Shown here in pieces: positions 25,871-35,139 of a stretch of 64,000 nucleotides of DNA. Origin of the DNA: Bacillota bacterium (GTDB lineage: Bacteria; Bacillota; Clostridia; Oscillospirales; Ruminococcaceae); NCBI GenBank assembly GCA_023460035.1, contig JAEWRN010000042.1, positions 62,001-126,000 on the forward strand. The letters are read 5' to 3'. Below the pieces are notes generated by a model. The model worked only from the letters and a program-made list of their open reading frames with translations, did not search any database and was not told the origin of the DNA. How positions within the stretch are numbered: position 1 is the stretch's first letter; each line of letters begins with the position of its first letter. The position numbers were made by a program, and so were the translations under genes.

Positions 25871-26989
25871 TCACTCTACAATGCGGCGCAAGGCTTTTGA
25901 TATTTCAACGGCATCATCATCTGTGTTATTCTTTCCAAGAGAAATTCGTACAGTTCCTTCAGCAGAAACTTCATCTAATTTTATTGCTGAGAGCACATGT
26001 GAAATCTGTGCGTTTACACTATCACAGGCTGAACCGGTAGAAATTGATATTCCAAGCAAATCCATTCGATGCAAAATTGCTTCACCATTAAATCCGGGAA
26101 ATGACAAGCTTAAATTTCCAGCCACATGATTCTGTGAACCGTTTCGGTGATAGTGAACACCACTTAGCCCATCTATGAGTAACTGTTCTTGCCGCATTAG
26201 TTGCTCATGGTTTTTTTTCAGTTCGCTACAATTTTTCTTCAGAGCGACTGACATACCCACAATTGATGCAATATTCTCTGTGCCTGCACGTCTGCCAAAC
26301 TCTTGACTGCCTCCATCATTTAAGGAGGCAATCCGAGTCCCGCTTCGAATATACAAGAATCCTATTCCTTTGGGCCCATTAAACTTATGAGCGGAGGCAG
26401 AGAGCATGTCAATTCCGAGAGTATTAACATCAACCTCAATATGCCCTATCGCTTGAACAGCATCGGTGTGAAAGAGTGCTCCGTGATTATGAGCTATGGA
26501 ACAGAGCTCCCGAATGGGTTGAATTGACCCAATCTCGTTGTTCGACAACATAATGGAAACTAAGCGAGTTCTATCGTTAATAAATGAACTCAATGAGTCT
26601 GTTGACACTGTTCCTGTGCTATCGACCGGCAAATATGCGGCTGGATACCCCAGCCTTTCGATGGAGGCGCAAGCATTCAGTACGGCATGGTGCTCAATCT
26701 GAGATGTAATTACTGCTCTCTTGGTTTCATCAAAAAAAGCAGAGCCTTTAATTGCCCAGTTGTCACTTTCAGTTCCACCAGAAGTAAAATATATTTCATC
26801 CGGAAGAGCTCCGATACATTCTGCAATCGTCTCACGAGCGGCTTTGAGCGCTTTTCTTACCGGCCGTGCGAATGAATATGGTTGAGAGGCGTTGCCATAC
26901 TCGCTAAGCAAGTAAGGCTTCATAGCCTCAAATGCATCCATATCAAGTTTTGTTGTGGCTGCGTTATCAGCATAGATATACTTCTTCAT
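25871..26989 (-). CDS. Cysteine desulfurase (NifS/IscS/DndA type)
   Basis: Pyridoxal-phosphate enzyme that takes sulfur from L-cysteine as an enzyme-bound persulfide. 372 residues from the ATG at 26989 (GAGGA ahead). Conserved parts: YADNAATTKLD at the start, the HxxxxxA/ASAHKFNGPKGIGFLY segment with the PLP lysine, and the persulfide Cys in STGSACDS near residue 325. No scaffold (iscU) or tRNA-thiolation gene is adjacent. Its place, 200 bp from brxL and in the same operon as a PAPS-reductase-like protein, suggests it supplies sulfur to the BREX-4 pathway, as DndA does in DNA phosphorothioation. Confidence 0.88.
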   Translation of the reverse strand: MKKYIYADNAATTKLDMDAFEAMKPYLLSEYGNASQPYSFARPVRKALKAARETIAECIGALPDEIYFTSGGTESDNWAIKGSAFFDETKRAVITSQIEHHAVLNACASIERLGYPAAYLPVDSTGTVSTDSLSSFINDRTRLVSIMLSNNEIGSIQPIRELCSIAHNHGALFHTDAVQAIGHIEVDVNTLGIDMLSASAHKFNGPKGIGFLYIRSGTRIASLNDGGSQEFGRRAGTENIASIVGMSVALKKNCSELKKNHEQLMRQEQLLIDGLSGVHYHRNGSQNHVAGNLSLSFPGFNGEAILHRMDLLGISISTGSACDSVNAQISHVLSAIKLDEVSAEGTVRISLGKNNTDDDAVEISKALRRIVE

Positions 26990-26997
26990 CTTATTCC

Positions 26998-27195
26998 TCA
27001 TTTGAAAAGGGTGCATCCTTCGTCTTTAAATTCCTCTATTTTATCAAGCAAATCATCGACAGTGCATCCAAGGTAATCAGCCAGGCAATCTATACAATAA
27101 AATGATTTAGCATTGACACCTAACAATTTCTTGTTTATCCCTATGGTGTCCTTATCTAGTTTTTTCTTCCCGCAAGCAAGGCATTCATTCTGCAT
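26998..27195 (-). CDS. Small zinc-ribbon protein of the BREX operon
   Basis: 65 residues from ATG 27195 (GAGG 8 nt ahead). Two CxxC pairs (CLACGKK and CIDCLADYLGC) can bind zinc, and the rest is helical (VDDLLDKIEEF). The gene begins 3 bp after brxL and ends 9 bp before the desulfurase, so it is translationally tied to both. Its role is unknown; a sulfur carrier or adaptor is possible because it has six cysteines. Confidence 0.65.
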   Translation of the reverse strand: MQNECLACGKKKLDKDTIGINKKLLGVNAKSFYCIDCLADYLGCTVDDLLDKIEEFKDEGCTLFK

Positions 27196-27197
27196 AA

Positions 27198-28631
27198 TCA
27201 AAACCTCACTGTGAGAAGCGGCACATCTTTCCCTTTATACTCTGGGTCTATCATTCCTTGCTGGAGCTTGATAATACGACGCATACGCATTGCTGGGATT
27301 AAACAATAATCATTGAACTCTTGCTTATCAAGGTCAAATTCGGTACGCACATGGGGAAATAACAACTTAAGGTAGGCAGTTGATATGCGCTTAATTGCTT
27401 CTGTATCTCTGGTATCAGCATAATCTGGAGCATCAACGACCTTTTCGACAATAGCTCTATAACTAGTGTCGTTCCGCAAATCATGCATAATTGAACAGAA
27501 ATACTCAGAATTTAATGCCCAGCCGTTAACCTTCAAGCTATCGTTCATTCGCGGGATATCCCATCCTTTTACAAAACCGTGAATACGGTCTAGCAAAGCA
27601 GTTTCCTGAAATAAGCTAGGCAGCTCTGATAGCATATATCCGTATTCATTCATATTTTCTTCTTTGATGTTACCTAAGAAAACTACTCCGGCATCAGACT
27701 CGCCATTGTATCCATTAGAATTGAATTTTCCATATTCAAGGTAGCCTTGAAGAATGGAACGCATTTCATTTTCATCGCCAAAGTTCACGAGTTTCACTTC
27801 ATCTATTGCAACGAAATCCGGTCCGCAAATAAATCCGGGCTTTCGTCTTACAGCATCATAAAACATTTTTGAACGAGTTACTTTACCGCCATCCGTCAGC
27901 ATTCCGTATTTACTTATATGACCAAACACATAACTCTTTCCAGTTCCTTTAGGAGCGAGTTCAATGATATTGACTTTTTTCTCTACAAAGGGAAGAAGAC
28001 GCGTGAGCATTGAAATCTTTTGAAGTTCAGTCTCATACCCATCGGCGTTATAATCTATTGCTCCAAGGACTATGTCAATCCATTCAGCCGTTGAAAAATT
28101 GGCACGCATATCCTTGAAATACTCTAAATCAACAGTATAGGGACAGAAGTTTTTGAATCCAATCAGCTTTATTTTCCCCGGAATCTTTGGCCTGGCCGTA
28201 TCATCTGGCTGCCTATAACCCAATTTGATAATACCCCACACTTCGCCCCCCCGTACAAGGTCGTTTTTGTAAATTTCCCAGATGGCCGGTTCAATCATTG
28301 TTTCTTTCTCTCCAACGCCAAAGTCGGGGAGAGCAAAAGAGATTTCACCGGTTTTAATATTAATGTCAACAGATATTTTCGTTAGGATTTGAACATTTTC
28401 ATTTTCATAAATAATCTTATTCTTTATGAGCATCCAATCCTCTTTTTTAGGAATGAATTTTTTCACAAATTCAGAGACCTCTTCCATGTTAAAGTGCCCA
28501 TAATCGTCACTAAAAGTCTTTAACAAATAATCTCGCAAAAAAGCAGGCAGCCCTAATGATGAAAAGAAATTATTTTTCAAATCTTTATAGACGACCATCT
28601 CTTCAAAGTATTCCCTTAATTTATCTACCAT
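27198..28631 (-). CDS. brxL: BREX protein BrxL (Lon-like ATPase)
   Basis: 477 residues. An N-terminal DNA-binding-like part is followed by an AAA+ core with Walker A PKGTGKS (227-233) and VAIDEVK as the Walker B region. BrxL of type 1 BREX (about 680 residues) forms hexamer rings on DNA and ends in a Lon-like protease fold. Here the protein stops soon after the AAA+ core and I see no Lon Ser-Lys dyad, which fits the shorter BrxL of type 4. AAGGAGG precedes the ATG and it lies 12 bp after pglZ. Confidence 0.88.
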   Translation of the reverse strand: MVDKLREYFEEMVVYKDLKNNFFSSLGLPAFLRDYLLKTFSDDYGHFNMEEVSEFVKKFIPKKEDWMLIKNKIIYENENVQILTKISVDINIKTGEISFALPDFGVGEKETMIEPAIWEIYKNDLVRGGEVWGIIKLGYRQPDDTARPKIPGKIKLIGFKNFCPYTVDLEYFKDMRANFSTAEWIDIVLGAIDYNADGYETELQKISMLTRLLPFVEKKVNIIELAPKGTGKSYVFGHISKYGMLTDGGKVTRSKMFYDAVRRKPGFICGPDFVAIDEVKLVNFGDENEMRSILQGYLEYGKFNSNGYNGESDAGVVFLGNIKEENMNEYGYMLSELPSLFQETALLDRIHGFVKGWDIPRMNDSLKVNGWALNSEYFCSIMHDLRNDTSYRAIVEKVVDAPDYADTRDTEAIKRISTAYLKLLFPHVRTEFDLDKQEFNDYCLIPAMRMRRIIKLQQGMIDPEYKGKDVPLLTVRF

Positions 28632-28643
28632 TGCTGAGCCTCC

Positions 28644-30926
28644 TTAATCAAATAGGCGTGTTTCGGACATGCCCTTCTTTTTGACCTCAAATGTCTCATT
28701 AGAAGAAAGTGTGTCTACGCCGTCAACAATATCAAAAGTATAAATACCCTTCTTGGTGTATTCGGGAAGTTCAATTTCATACAAATAGTCGTCTGTTGTT
28801 TTACTAGCATCATAATAATTCCCGTCGATTTTTATGGAAATGTTATTGCTTATTACTCCGACATAAATTTTAATTTTGGGGCATTCCTTTGCTGCAAGAG
28901 TGATTACTTTTGATTCATCCGTGATAAACGCTTCTATTCTCTTTTTTTTCTTTGAGATTTCAATTATCGGAACTGCTACTTCTTCCAAAGCAGCACCTCC
29001 ATGCACTTCAACATTGGCCTTCCGTCCTCCCTGAAAGCGGTCATAATTTGGAAGAACCCAATAGCCTTCAGTTTCAATTGCAAAGTCTGGCTTCGAGTCA
29101 ATTTCATTTTGAGGGCAGCATCGTCCGGAATGGATCCCATTTGTCGCCATTTTCCACAGGTTTTCCGTTTCGTGTAATACGGCCAGTCTGCTTGCCCCGT
29201 GGTCGGAAACAATGATTGCCTTTTCATATTGACCAGAATACAAATTTGCTCGGATCTTTTTTAGTAAATCGTCAATGATTTCAAGTTCTTTGATGAGATA
29301 AGCTGGCTTCTTATCTTTTTGATAATCATAGTTGTCCTCGCCATGATGTTTGATTTCATCCAACGATTTTATGTCAGACAAAGGGCAACCTTTATCTTGG
29401 AATGTGGCTACAAACTCTTTGTTGAAACAAGTCAAAGACGGCAACTCACATCTCCCGCAAGAAATACTGACAGATAAGCCATATTGATTGCATTTCTGCT
29501 GTATATAGCCTAAGTATTCCACGCCCAGGGCATCAAAGAAATATGCGTGCGCCATCGTCATATCCAGCTTGTCAACTAATGCTGAACGCGGTTTCAATGC
29601 GTTGACAAAGCCTAATTCCTGAGACTGTTCATCTACAATCGTTTCAAAGCTGGGAAGAATTTTATTGATAACCTTTTGGTACTTGTAGCTTTCAAAATAG
29701 CGGTCGAGTAGCGCATTTTTAAACCTAAAAATAGACAGATAGCAGGACAAATCTGGATACACAGTTTTGAGGATTTCAACAAGCGTGGTGGCGGTATATT
29801 GACTGCCATAGGTGTCTAGCCAATCAATGATTTTTTCTCTTTCAGGTTGTGATAGGTCAGTCAAATAATAGATGGCTGCTTCTTGTTTAACAGAAAGAAC
29901 CTTGCAGAAATCCACAATCTCATCCAATTCGTTGGCAAACGATTTCAGGATTTTCTTTCTCTCGGCGTACATTTGGCTAAACTCTGAGTCGGTATGCTGG
30001 ACAGTAAGGATGGTTCTATACAAAGATTTTTTGAATTCAGTATAATTGGCAGAATTGAAGACCGCATGTTGCAAATAGGGCTTGTTTTTAGTCCCAAATA
30101 TCGATAGCGACACAAAATAGAGCCATTTTTTATAATCTGAGAACCCGGAATAGTGTGAGATATAATCGGACAAATTGGAAATCGATCCAAACTGCTTTGT
30201 AACAACGGTTGTCCAGTCGTCACTGCCCATTTCTTTCAATGAATCATTCCATTGTTTGTCTGTTCCAAAATTACTTGGAAGCGTTTTGGTCCTGGCGTCC
30301 TTACTGCATAGAATGTCATAGGCATTGTTCATTTGAGAAACGTTAATAATGGCCTTATCAAAATTGTTCCTTGCAACATCAGTGGCAATATAAATTATGT
30401 TCTCTCCGTCGTGTTCGATGGCATCACCTATTTTATCAAATCCTATATGGCAATGTGGAAAGGCACCAATAAGTGCCGGACTGATGAAACACACTTCAGG
30501 AGCATTATCAACATCGCCCTCTGCAAAGAGAATCTGATTACGCTCTGTAAACCTTGCATCTGTAAACTTCAGATAACTCCCACATTGATAAGTGACGATT
30601 ATCAAATGTCCATTCGTACTTTTTGACAATAGAGATTTGAGTGTGTTCTTTGTGAATTTTTCACCTTGTAGTTTCAGAAATGCCGTCAAGCCAACAATGA
30701 AAGTGATATTGTTGTTTCTCTCAATAGTATTCATTAATTCTTCAAGTTTAAATGCTCCATCGTTGCTGCAAAAAATTTCTGCAGTAAGGAATCTATTTTC
30801 ACCAACATTGAAATACTCCACAAAATCATTCAAATCGGATCGGTTAGAAAAGTCTACAATAATAGGCCATCTTTTATTGGAGGCAACAACTGTTTCAACT
30901 TTCTTTTTGATACTATTAAGATTCAT
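28644..30926 (-). CDS. pglZ: BREX protein PglZ (alkaline-phosphatase-like)
   Basis: 760 residues. The PglZ domain occupies about residues 450-660: MAHAYFFDALGVEYLGY (458-474), a metal-site motif IIVSDHGASRLAVL (571-584) and EVHGGAALEEVAVP (640-653). Only PglZ is shared by all BREX types. The N-terminal 430 residues are helical and not recognised; the C-terminal 90 form a beta-sandwich-like tail. The protein follows brxC by 15 bp. In BREX, PglZ is needed for modification and defence, but its exact enzymatic role is not settled. Confidence 0.9.
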   Translation of the reverse strand: MNLNSIKKKVETVVASNKRWPIIVDFSNRSDLNDFVEYFNVGENRFLTAEIFCSNDGAFKLEELMNTIERNNNITFIVGLTAFLKLQGEKFTKNTLKSLLSKSTNGHLIIVTYQCGSYLKFTDARFTERNQILFAEGDVDNAPEVCFISPALIGAFPHCHIGFDKIGDAIEHDGENIIYIATDVARNNFDKAIINVSQMNNAYDILCSKDARTKTLPSNFGTDKQWNDSLKEMGSDDWTTVVTKQFGSISNLSDYISHYSGFSDYKKWLYFVSLSIFGTKNKPYLQHAVFNSANYTEFKKSLYRTILTVQHTDSEFSQMYAERKKILKSFANELDEIVDFCKVLSVKQEAAIYYLTDLSQPEREKIIDWLDTYGSQYTATTLVEILKTVYPDLSCYLSIFRFKNALLDRYFESYKYQKVINKILPSFETIVDEQSQELGFVNALKPRSALVDKLDMTMAHAYFFDALGVEYLGYIQQKCNQYGLSVSISCGRCELPSLTCFNKEFVATFQDKGCPLSDIKSLDEIKHHGEDNYDYQKDKKPAYLIKELEIIDDLLKKIRANLYSGQYEKAIIVSDHGASRLAVLHETENLWKMATNGIHSGRCCPQNEIDSKPDFAIETEGYWVLPNYDRFQGGRKANVEVHGGAALEEVAVPIIEISKKKKRIEAFITDESKVITLAAKECPKIKIYVGVISNNISIKIDGNYYDASKTTDDYLYEIELPEYTKKGIYTFDIVDGVDTLSSNETFEVKKKGMSETRLFD

Positions 30927-30941
30927 AACAATTCCTCTCTA

Positions 30942-33900
30942 TCAGTTTTTGCCCTTCATGATTTCTACACCGACAACAACATTGTCTTCTATTAATTGCT
31001 TCAAATAAGTCTTCACTTGGTCGGCAGGCATATCATCAATGATTTTTTTTGCTTTCCCGTAACCGGTGTCTGTATATTTTGCTTTTGCCATTACCTTTAT
31101 CTTTGTGCCAACTTCTTTACTTTCAAACCAATAATAAGGCGCATCAGAAACATGACCTTGTAAGTATGCTTTGACCTTCTCAACATCATCAAAGAGAACG
31201 GCATATTCTCCGAGGAAGGTTTCTGCAAACACCCTATTTCGTGCGGCTTGGCTATTCAGCTCTTGCAAGTATGATAGTTTTGAGATGTACTCATCAGCTT
31301 GTGCAATGGCAATATCATCGGTACTCTTACCGTTTATAGTTGCAAATACCTTTCGCGCAATTGCGGTTTCATCGTCGGGAACCATAATGATGATAGGCAT
31401 AGTGAATTTATTTGACCAGTCTACCGGCGACTCGGTAGCCGTAAGGTCAAACCATTTCTTTCTGAGCTGGATATGTCCAAGTGTGCTTATATAGGACTTC
31501 ACAGCTTCTTGGACTTTTGCCGTATAAACATTGGGCTCTATTGTATATGTACCTTTAAATCCGTATTTATCATCTTCCAGAATAATCTTGACATCCTCAG
31601 GGATAAGTCCGTCCAAATAAAAACCACAAGCCTTCATAAATAGGCCACTTTGCGAAGTCATAAAATGCTTGAAGTTTTCAATGTTTGCCTTTAGTAAATC
31701 AAGAAATTGTTGCTTTTGCGAATCAAGTAAGCTGTTTGCCTTTTTAAGATTGTAAAGCATTTCGTAAAAAGCTTTGCTTTCTCCGAGTTCATTTTTTATC
31801 ACAGAATAGGCAAGCCGAATTTGCGTTATTTTATTGCACCATGCTCTGATGGTTTCTTGATATGTCGCGTTTTTTGTCAAAACTTTATTGCTGGTTTCGA
31901 TTATCTCATATTCTGTAATCAATTCGTCAATCTTGGCATTGACAGTATCCTTGTTCCAAACCCAATTAGCGGCATCAGAACTGAATTTATATGCGAGATG
32001 ATTGATATATTGACCGCCATCTCCAATGGCTTTTGCAATGGAAGGAAGCAACCCTCCGCGATATACTTCAAGATATTGAAGCATTCCTTGCTTGCAGTTT
32101 TCATTGGACAGAACACTCTTCAAGTCATCAACGGCATCCGGATTGTCAATGCAAATCTGTCCGATTGTAAGCGCTATATCATTATCAGATTTGTCACCGT
32201 CCATGTTTTTATTATTTGCAATTCCGCAATAATTGTCGATAAGAGAACATACTATTTCCCGACTGGTTTTGAAAGGAACATTTTCTATCGTGTATTCAAT
32301 GAGCCAAAGTGGGAAAGAGAAACTCTTCATCTGTTCACGGATTCTAGAGCGGGTTTCTGTGATGGAAACACAGTATTTTTCCTCAATGCCAAATGCATCT
32401 GAAGTTACTTTGTTGAAAGCACGCTCCGCTTCTGTTAGCGTGACAATATACTTGTCCTTATAATGCTTATCCGGGGTGTTTTCCTGCTTGATAATTTCTG
32501 AAATCATCAAGGCCAGCTTATCAGTATCAAGAGGTACTGTTGTTAAATTATCACTATACGAATAAATGTCATTCGCATATTCTTTGAGAATAAATCCAAG
32601 AATGAAGGCCGTAAGATTGCAGGGCATAAATCCGTAAGGTTCAACTTTCAACACATTATAAATTGCGGAAATTGAAATTCGGTCACTCTTATCGAACTCT
32701 TTGTCGATGATGTCTTTAACCGAACGTTTAAGCGTAGCAATATACGAATGAGAGGTTTCCCAATAATCCGCAATTTTCCAAGCGTCTTTTAATGCATTTT
32801 CTAGTTTGGTTGCCTCATTTCCAGAACGGAATGTACCTTTAGTTTCTTGTGTGATACCACATGTTGCGCCTGCGCCCAGAGAGTTGGCATCAAACATTGT
32901 ATTTAATACGCTCGTGAAAGCCCCCTCAAGGCAATTCGGATAATGGAATTTATTGATTTCCATCAGTTTGGCAAACAGGTCAGTGATATTTGCGACACGC
33001 TCACCATCCACAACATAACGAGAATAGATATAAAAGTCCCCAGTTTTGATTCTCTTTGCCCAATTCTTCAGGACTTCAATAGCATAACCTTCATAGGTTT
33101 TTCTTTGATTGATATCGCTTTGTCCGATGGCTAGCGCCATTGCATAATTTTCAACAAACTCATCATATTCGCTATCACCGAGAATGCACTCAGAAGAGTC
33201 AATAACAACAACATCGCTCTCGGAATTATTAGCGAAGAATCCTTTTATTTTTTTCTGTAGAGCTGCACGCTCAGCATTGTCCCTTGCAATTGTAGAGATG
33301 GCATAAAGTTTATTGCCATCTTCACCAGGATTGTTTGCCTTTTTCGATTCGCTATCAAAATCGGAGAGGGTCGCATATGCCAACGAATAGCGAAGGCGGA
33401 GAGCCCCGCTAAACTCAACAACGCTGCGAAGACCGCTGTCAGTCATGAAAGACATATCTTTTGTTGTCTTTGCTTTGGCATCCTTAATAAACGGTGCTGT
33501 ATCGATAGCCGGTCCCATGTTTTTGCAGCAGTAAGAGAACACATCGCCGGTCAAAGGTGTTCTTGTAACGACATGGTCATTCAACAGTTTCTTTGCGACA
33601 TTCTTTGCTGTAAACTCCAAGTCGGTTCCCTCAAAAGCCAATGTAAGGTTACGGTCATTGGGAAGAAAGATATCCCTGTTGCCGGACATTCTGTCAGAGA
33701 CGGCTTGCAAAAGGAGAATTACTTTCAGAACCCGCTTTTCGGGGTCAATAAGTTCATTTTCAAGTTTTGACGTATAACAGCTAAGTACTTCTTTGATGCC
33801 AGATGCAAGTCGGTCTTGCCCGCTTTCATAGAAGAAACTCCACAACATATCAATGGTTACAAACGGATTTTGAGATGAAAAATCAAAATTGTCGATAAAC

Positions 33901-35126
33901 CACTGGAACGCTTTTACGTCATCACCCTCATCATTCTTGATGAAGTTAAACATACTTCTGGCAGTGGAGGTATAGTAGATGGAAATATGCTGCAATAGAA
34001 GGGCGGCATACGGATGGATAGGCAATACCGCTGAGAGGTCTTTGTCAGTCAATCCGATTTTGCTCTTAACTGCACTGCGGCTCTGCATGGTTCTCTTGTC
34101 CAGACTGCCTTTATTCTTCTCCCACTTCGCCGCAAGGTCTGCATCCTCAGTAACTTTCATAGCCTTACCCATAAGTTCAAAAGCAATATTTTCCGGCAAG
34201 GAAATATGAATAGGAGAAACGAATCTGTCAAGAATTTTTCTTTTGTCCGGATCACCATCAGAGAAATAGCCTTCTGCTTTGTGAGTAACAATCATCAAAC
34301 AGAACGGAGCAGTTGCGGAAAGTTCAGCAATCTGCTGGAAGCCCGTCAGATGATGCATATTGTTTTCAAAATACTCAGAGAACTCGTCCCAAATGAAAAT
34401 TAGGTTATAGAGGTTATTCTTTGCAATTACTTCTCTAATCCAATCACAGAGTTCCCCGGTGTTCATAGAGAAGCTGCCTTTTACGGCTTGCACTTTGAAT
34501 ACCTTGGCTATAAGCGAACGAAGTGCATCGTCGTCATAGGTTTTGAGCTTCTCAAGAATATCATCCGCTTTGTCGCCGCCTAGAATAACCTTATAAGTTC
34601 CGGAAGCGTAAATATCAAAACTCCGTTTGTTTTCGTCGTTTTCCAGATAACGAATCAATGAGTTTTTAAGTGAAGAGCTAGCTTGATTCTCGATGCCATT
34701 GTCCGCAAGGGCCTTTTCAATGCCTTCTTGGAGGGCAACAATCAACTCAGTGTCATTGGTTATATCCGATGAACCATAACGGTGGCACACCAAAATCTTT
34801 CCAGCGTTTTTTTCTGCGGTCAAGCTTTTGCAGAGAAAAGAATCCAAATTATTATCGGCAAAATAGGCAGCCGTTTCTTCATCGGTTGCTTCAATTAATT
34901 TTTTTAAAGTAAGAACGGCATGAGATTTACCAGTTCCGTAAGCACCATCCACCCAAATTGAGAGTTTTTTCTTTCTTTTGATCACGTCAACTGTCGCCTT
35001 TAAAAGGTTGACAAAAGAGGGATGCGGATAAAACTTTTTCCACAAATCCGGCACTGTTTCGATAATTCTTTTATCAACTTGAGGGAAATATTCAGGATCA
35101 ATATTAAAATAATCACGATAACTCAT
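30942..35126 (-). CDS. brxC: BREX giant ATPase BrxC/PglY
   Basis: 1394 residues. A P-loop ATPase domain is at the N-terminus: Walker A GAYGTGKS (61-68) and a Walker B-like LIFIWDEFSEYFE (about residue 235). The rest is a very long, mainly helical region without known catalytic motifs, as in other BrxC/PglY proteins. It is the largest BREX gene here, between brxP (13 bp) and pglZ (15 bp). BrxC is required for BREX activity and thought to power complex assembly on DNA. Confidence 0.9.
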   Translation of the reverse strand: MSYRDYFNIDPEYFPQVDKRIIETVPDLWKKFYPHPSFVNLLKATVDVIKRKKKLSIWVDGAYGTGKSHAVLTLKKLIEATDEETAAYFADNNLDSFLCKSLTAEKNAGKILVCHRYGSSDITNDTELIVALQEGIEKALADNGIENQASSSLKNSLIRYLENDENKRSFDIYASGTYKVILGGDKADDILEKLKTYDDDALRSLIAKVFKVQAVKGSFSMNTGELCDWIREVIAKNNLYNLIFIWDEFSEYFENNMHHLTGFQQIAELSATAPFCLMIVTHKAEGYFSDGDPDKRKILDRFVSPIHISLPENIAFELMGKAMKVTEDADLAAKWEKNKGSLDKRTMQSRSAVKSKIGLTDKDLSAVLPIHPYAALLLQHISIYYTSTARSMFNFIKNDEGDDVKAFQWFIDNFDFSSQNPFVTIDMLWSFFYESGQDRLASGIKEVLSCYTSKLENELIDPEKRVLKVILLLQAVSDRMSGNRDIFLPNDRNLTLAFEGTDLEFTAKNVAKKLLNDHVVTRTPLTGDVFSYCCKNMGPAIDTAPFIKDAKAKTTKDMSFMTDSGLRSVVEFSGALRLRYSLAYATLSDFDSESKKANNPGEDGNKLYAISTIARDNAERAALQKKIKGFFANNSESDVVVIDSSECILGDSEYDEFVENYAMALAIGQSDINQRKTYEGYAIEVLKNWAKRIKTGDFYIYSRYVVDGERVANITDLFAKLMEINKFHYPNCLEGAFTSVLNTMFDANSLGAGATCGITQETKGTFRSGNEATKLENALKDAWKIADYWETSHSYIATLKRSVKDIIDKEFDKSDRISISAIYNVLKVEPYGFMPCNLTAFILGFILKEYANDIYSYSDNLTTVPLDTDKLALMISEIIKQENTPDKHYKDKYIVTLTEAERAFNKVTSDAFGIEEKYCVSITETRSRIREQMKSFSFPLWLIEYTIENVPFKTSREIVCSLIDNYCGIANNKNMDGDKSDNDIALTIGQICIDNPDAVDDLKSVLSNENCKQGMLQYLEVYRGGLLPSIAKAIGDGGQYINHLAYKFSSDAANWVWNKDTVNAKIDELITEYEIIETSNKVLTKNATYQETIRAWCNKITQIRLAYSVIKNELGESKAFYEMLYNLKKANSLLDSQKQQFLDLLKANIENFKHFMTSQSGLFMKACGFYLDGLIPEDVKIILEDDKYGFKGTYTIEPNVYTAKVQEAVKSYISTLGHIQLRKKWFDLTATESPVDWSNKFTMPIIIMVPDDETAIARKVFATINGKSTDDIAIAQADEYISKLSYLQELNSQAARNRVFAETFLGEYAVLFDDVEKVKAYLQGHVSDAPYYWFESKEVGTKIKVMAKAKYTDTGYGKAKKIIDDMPADQVKTYLKQLIEDNVVVGVEIMKGKN

Positions 35127-35139
35127 TTTGTCATCCTCC

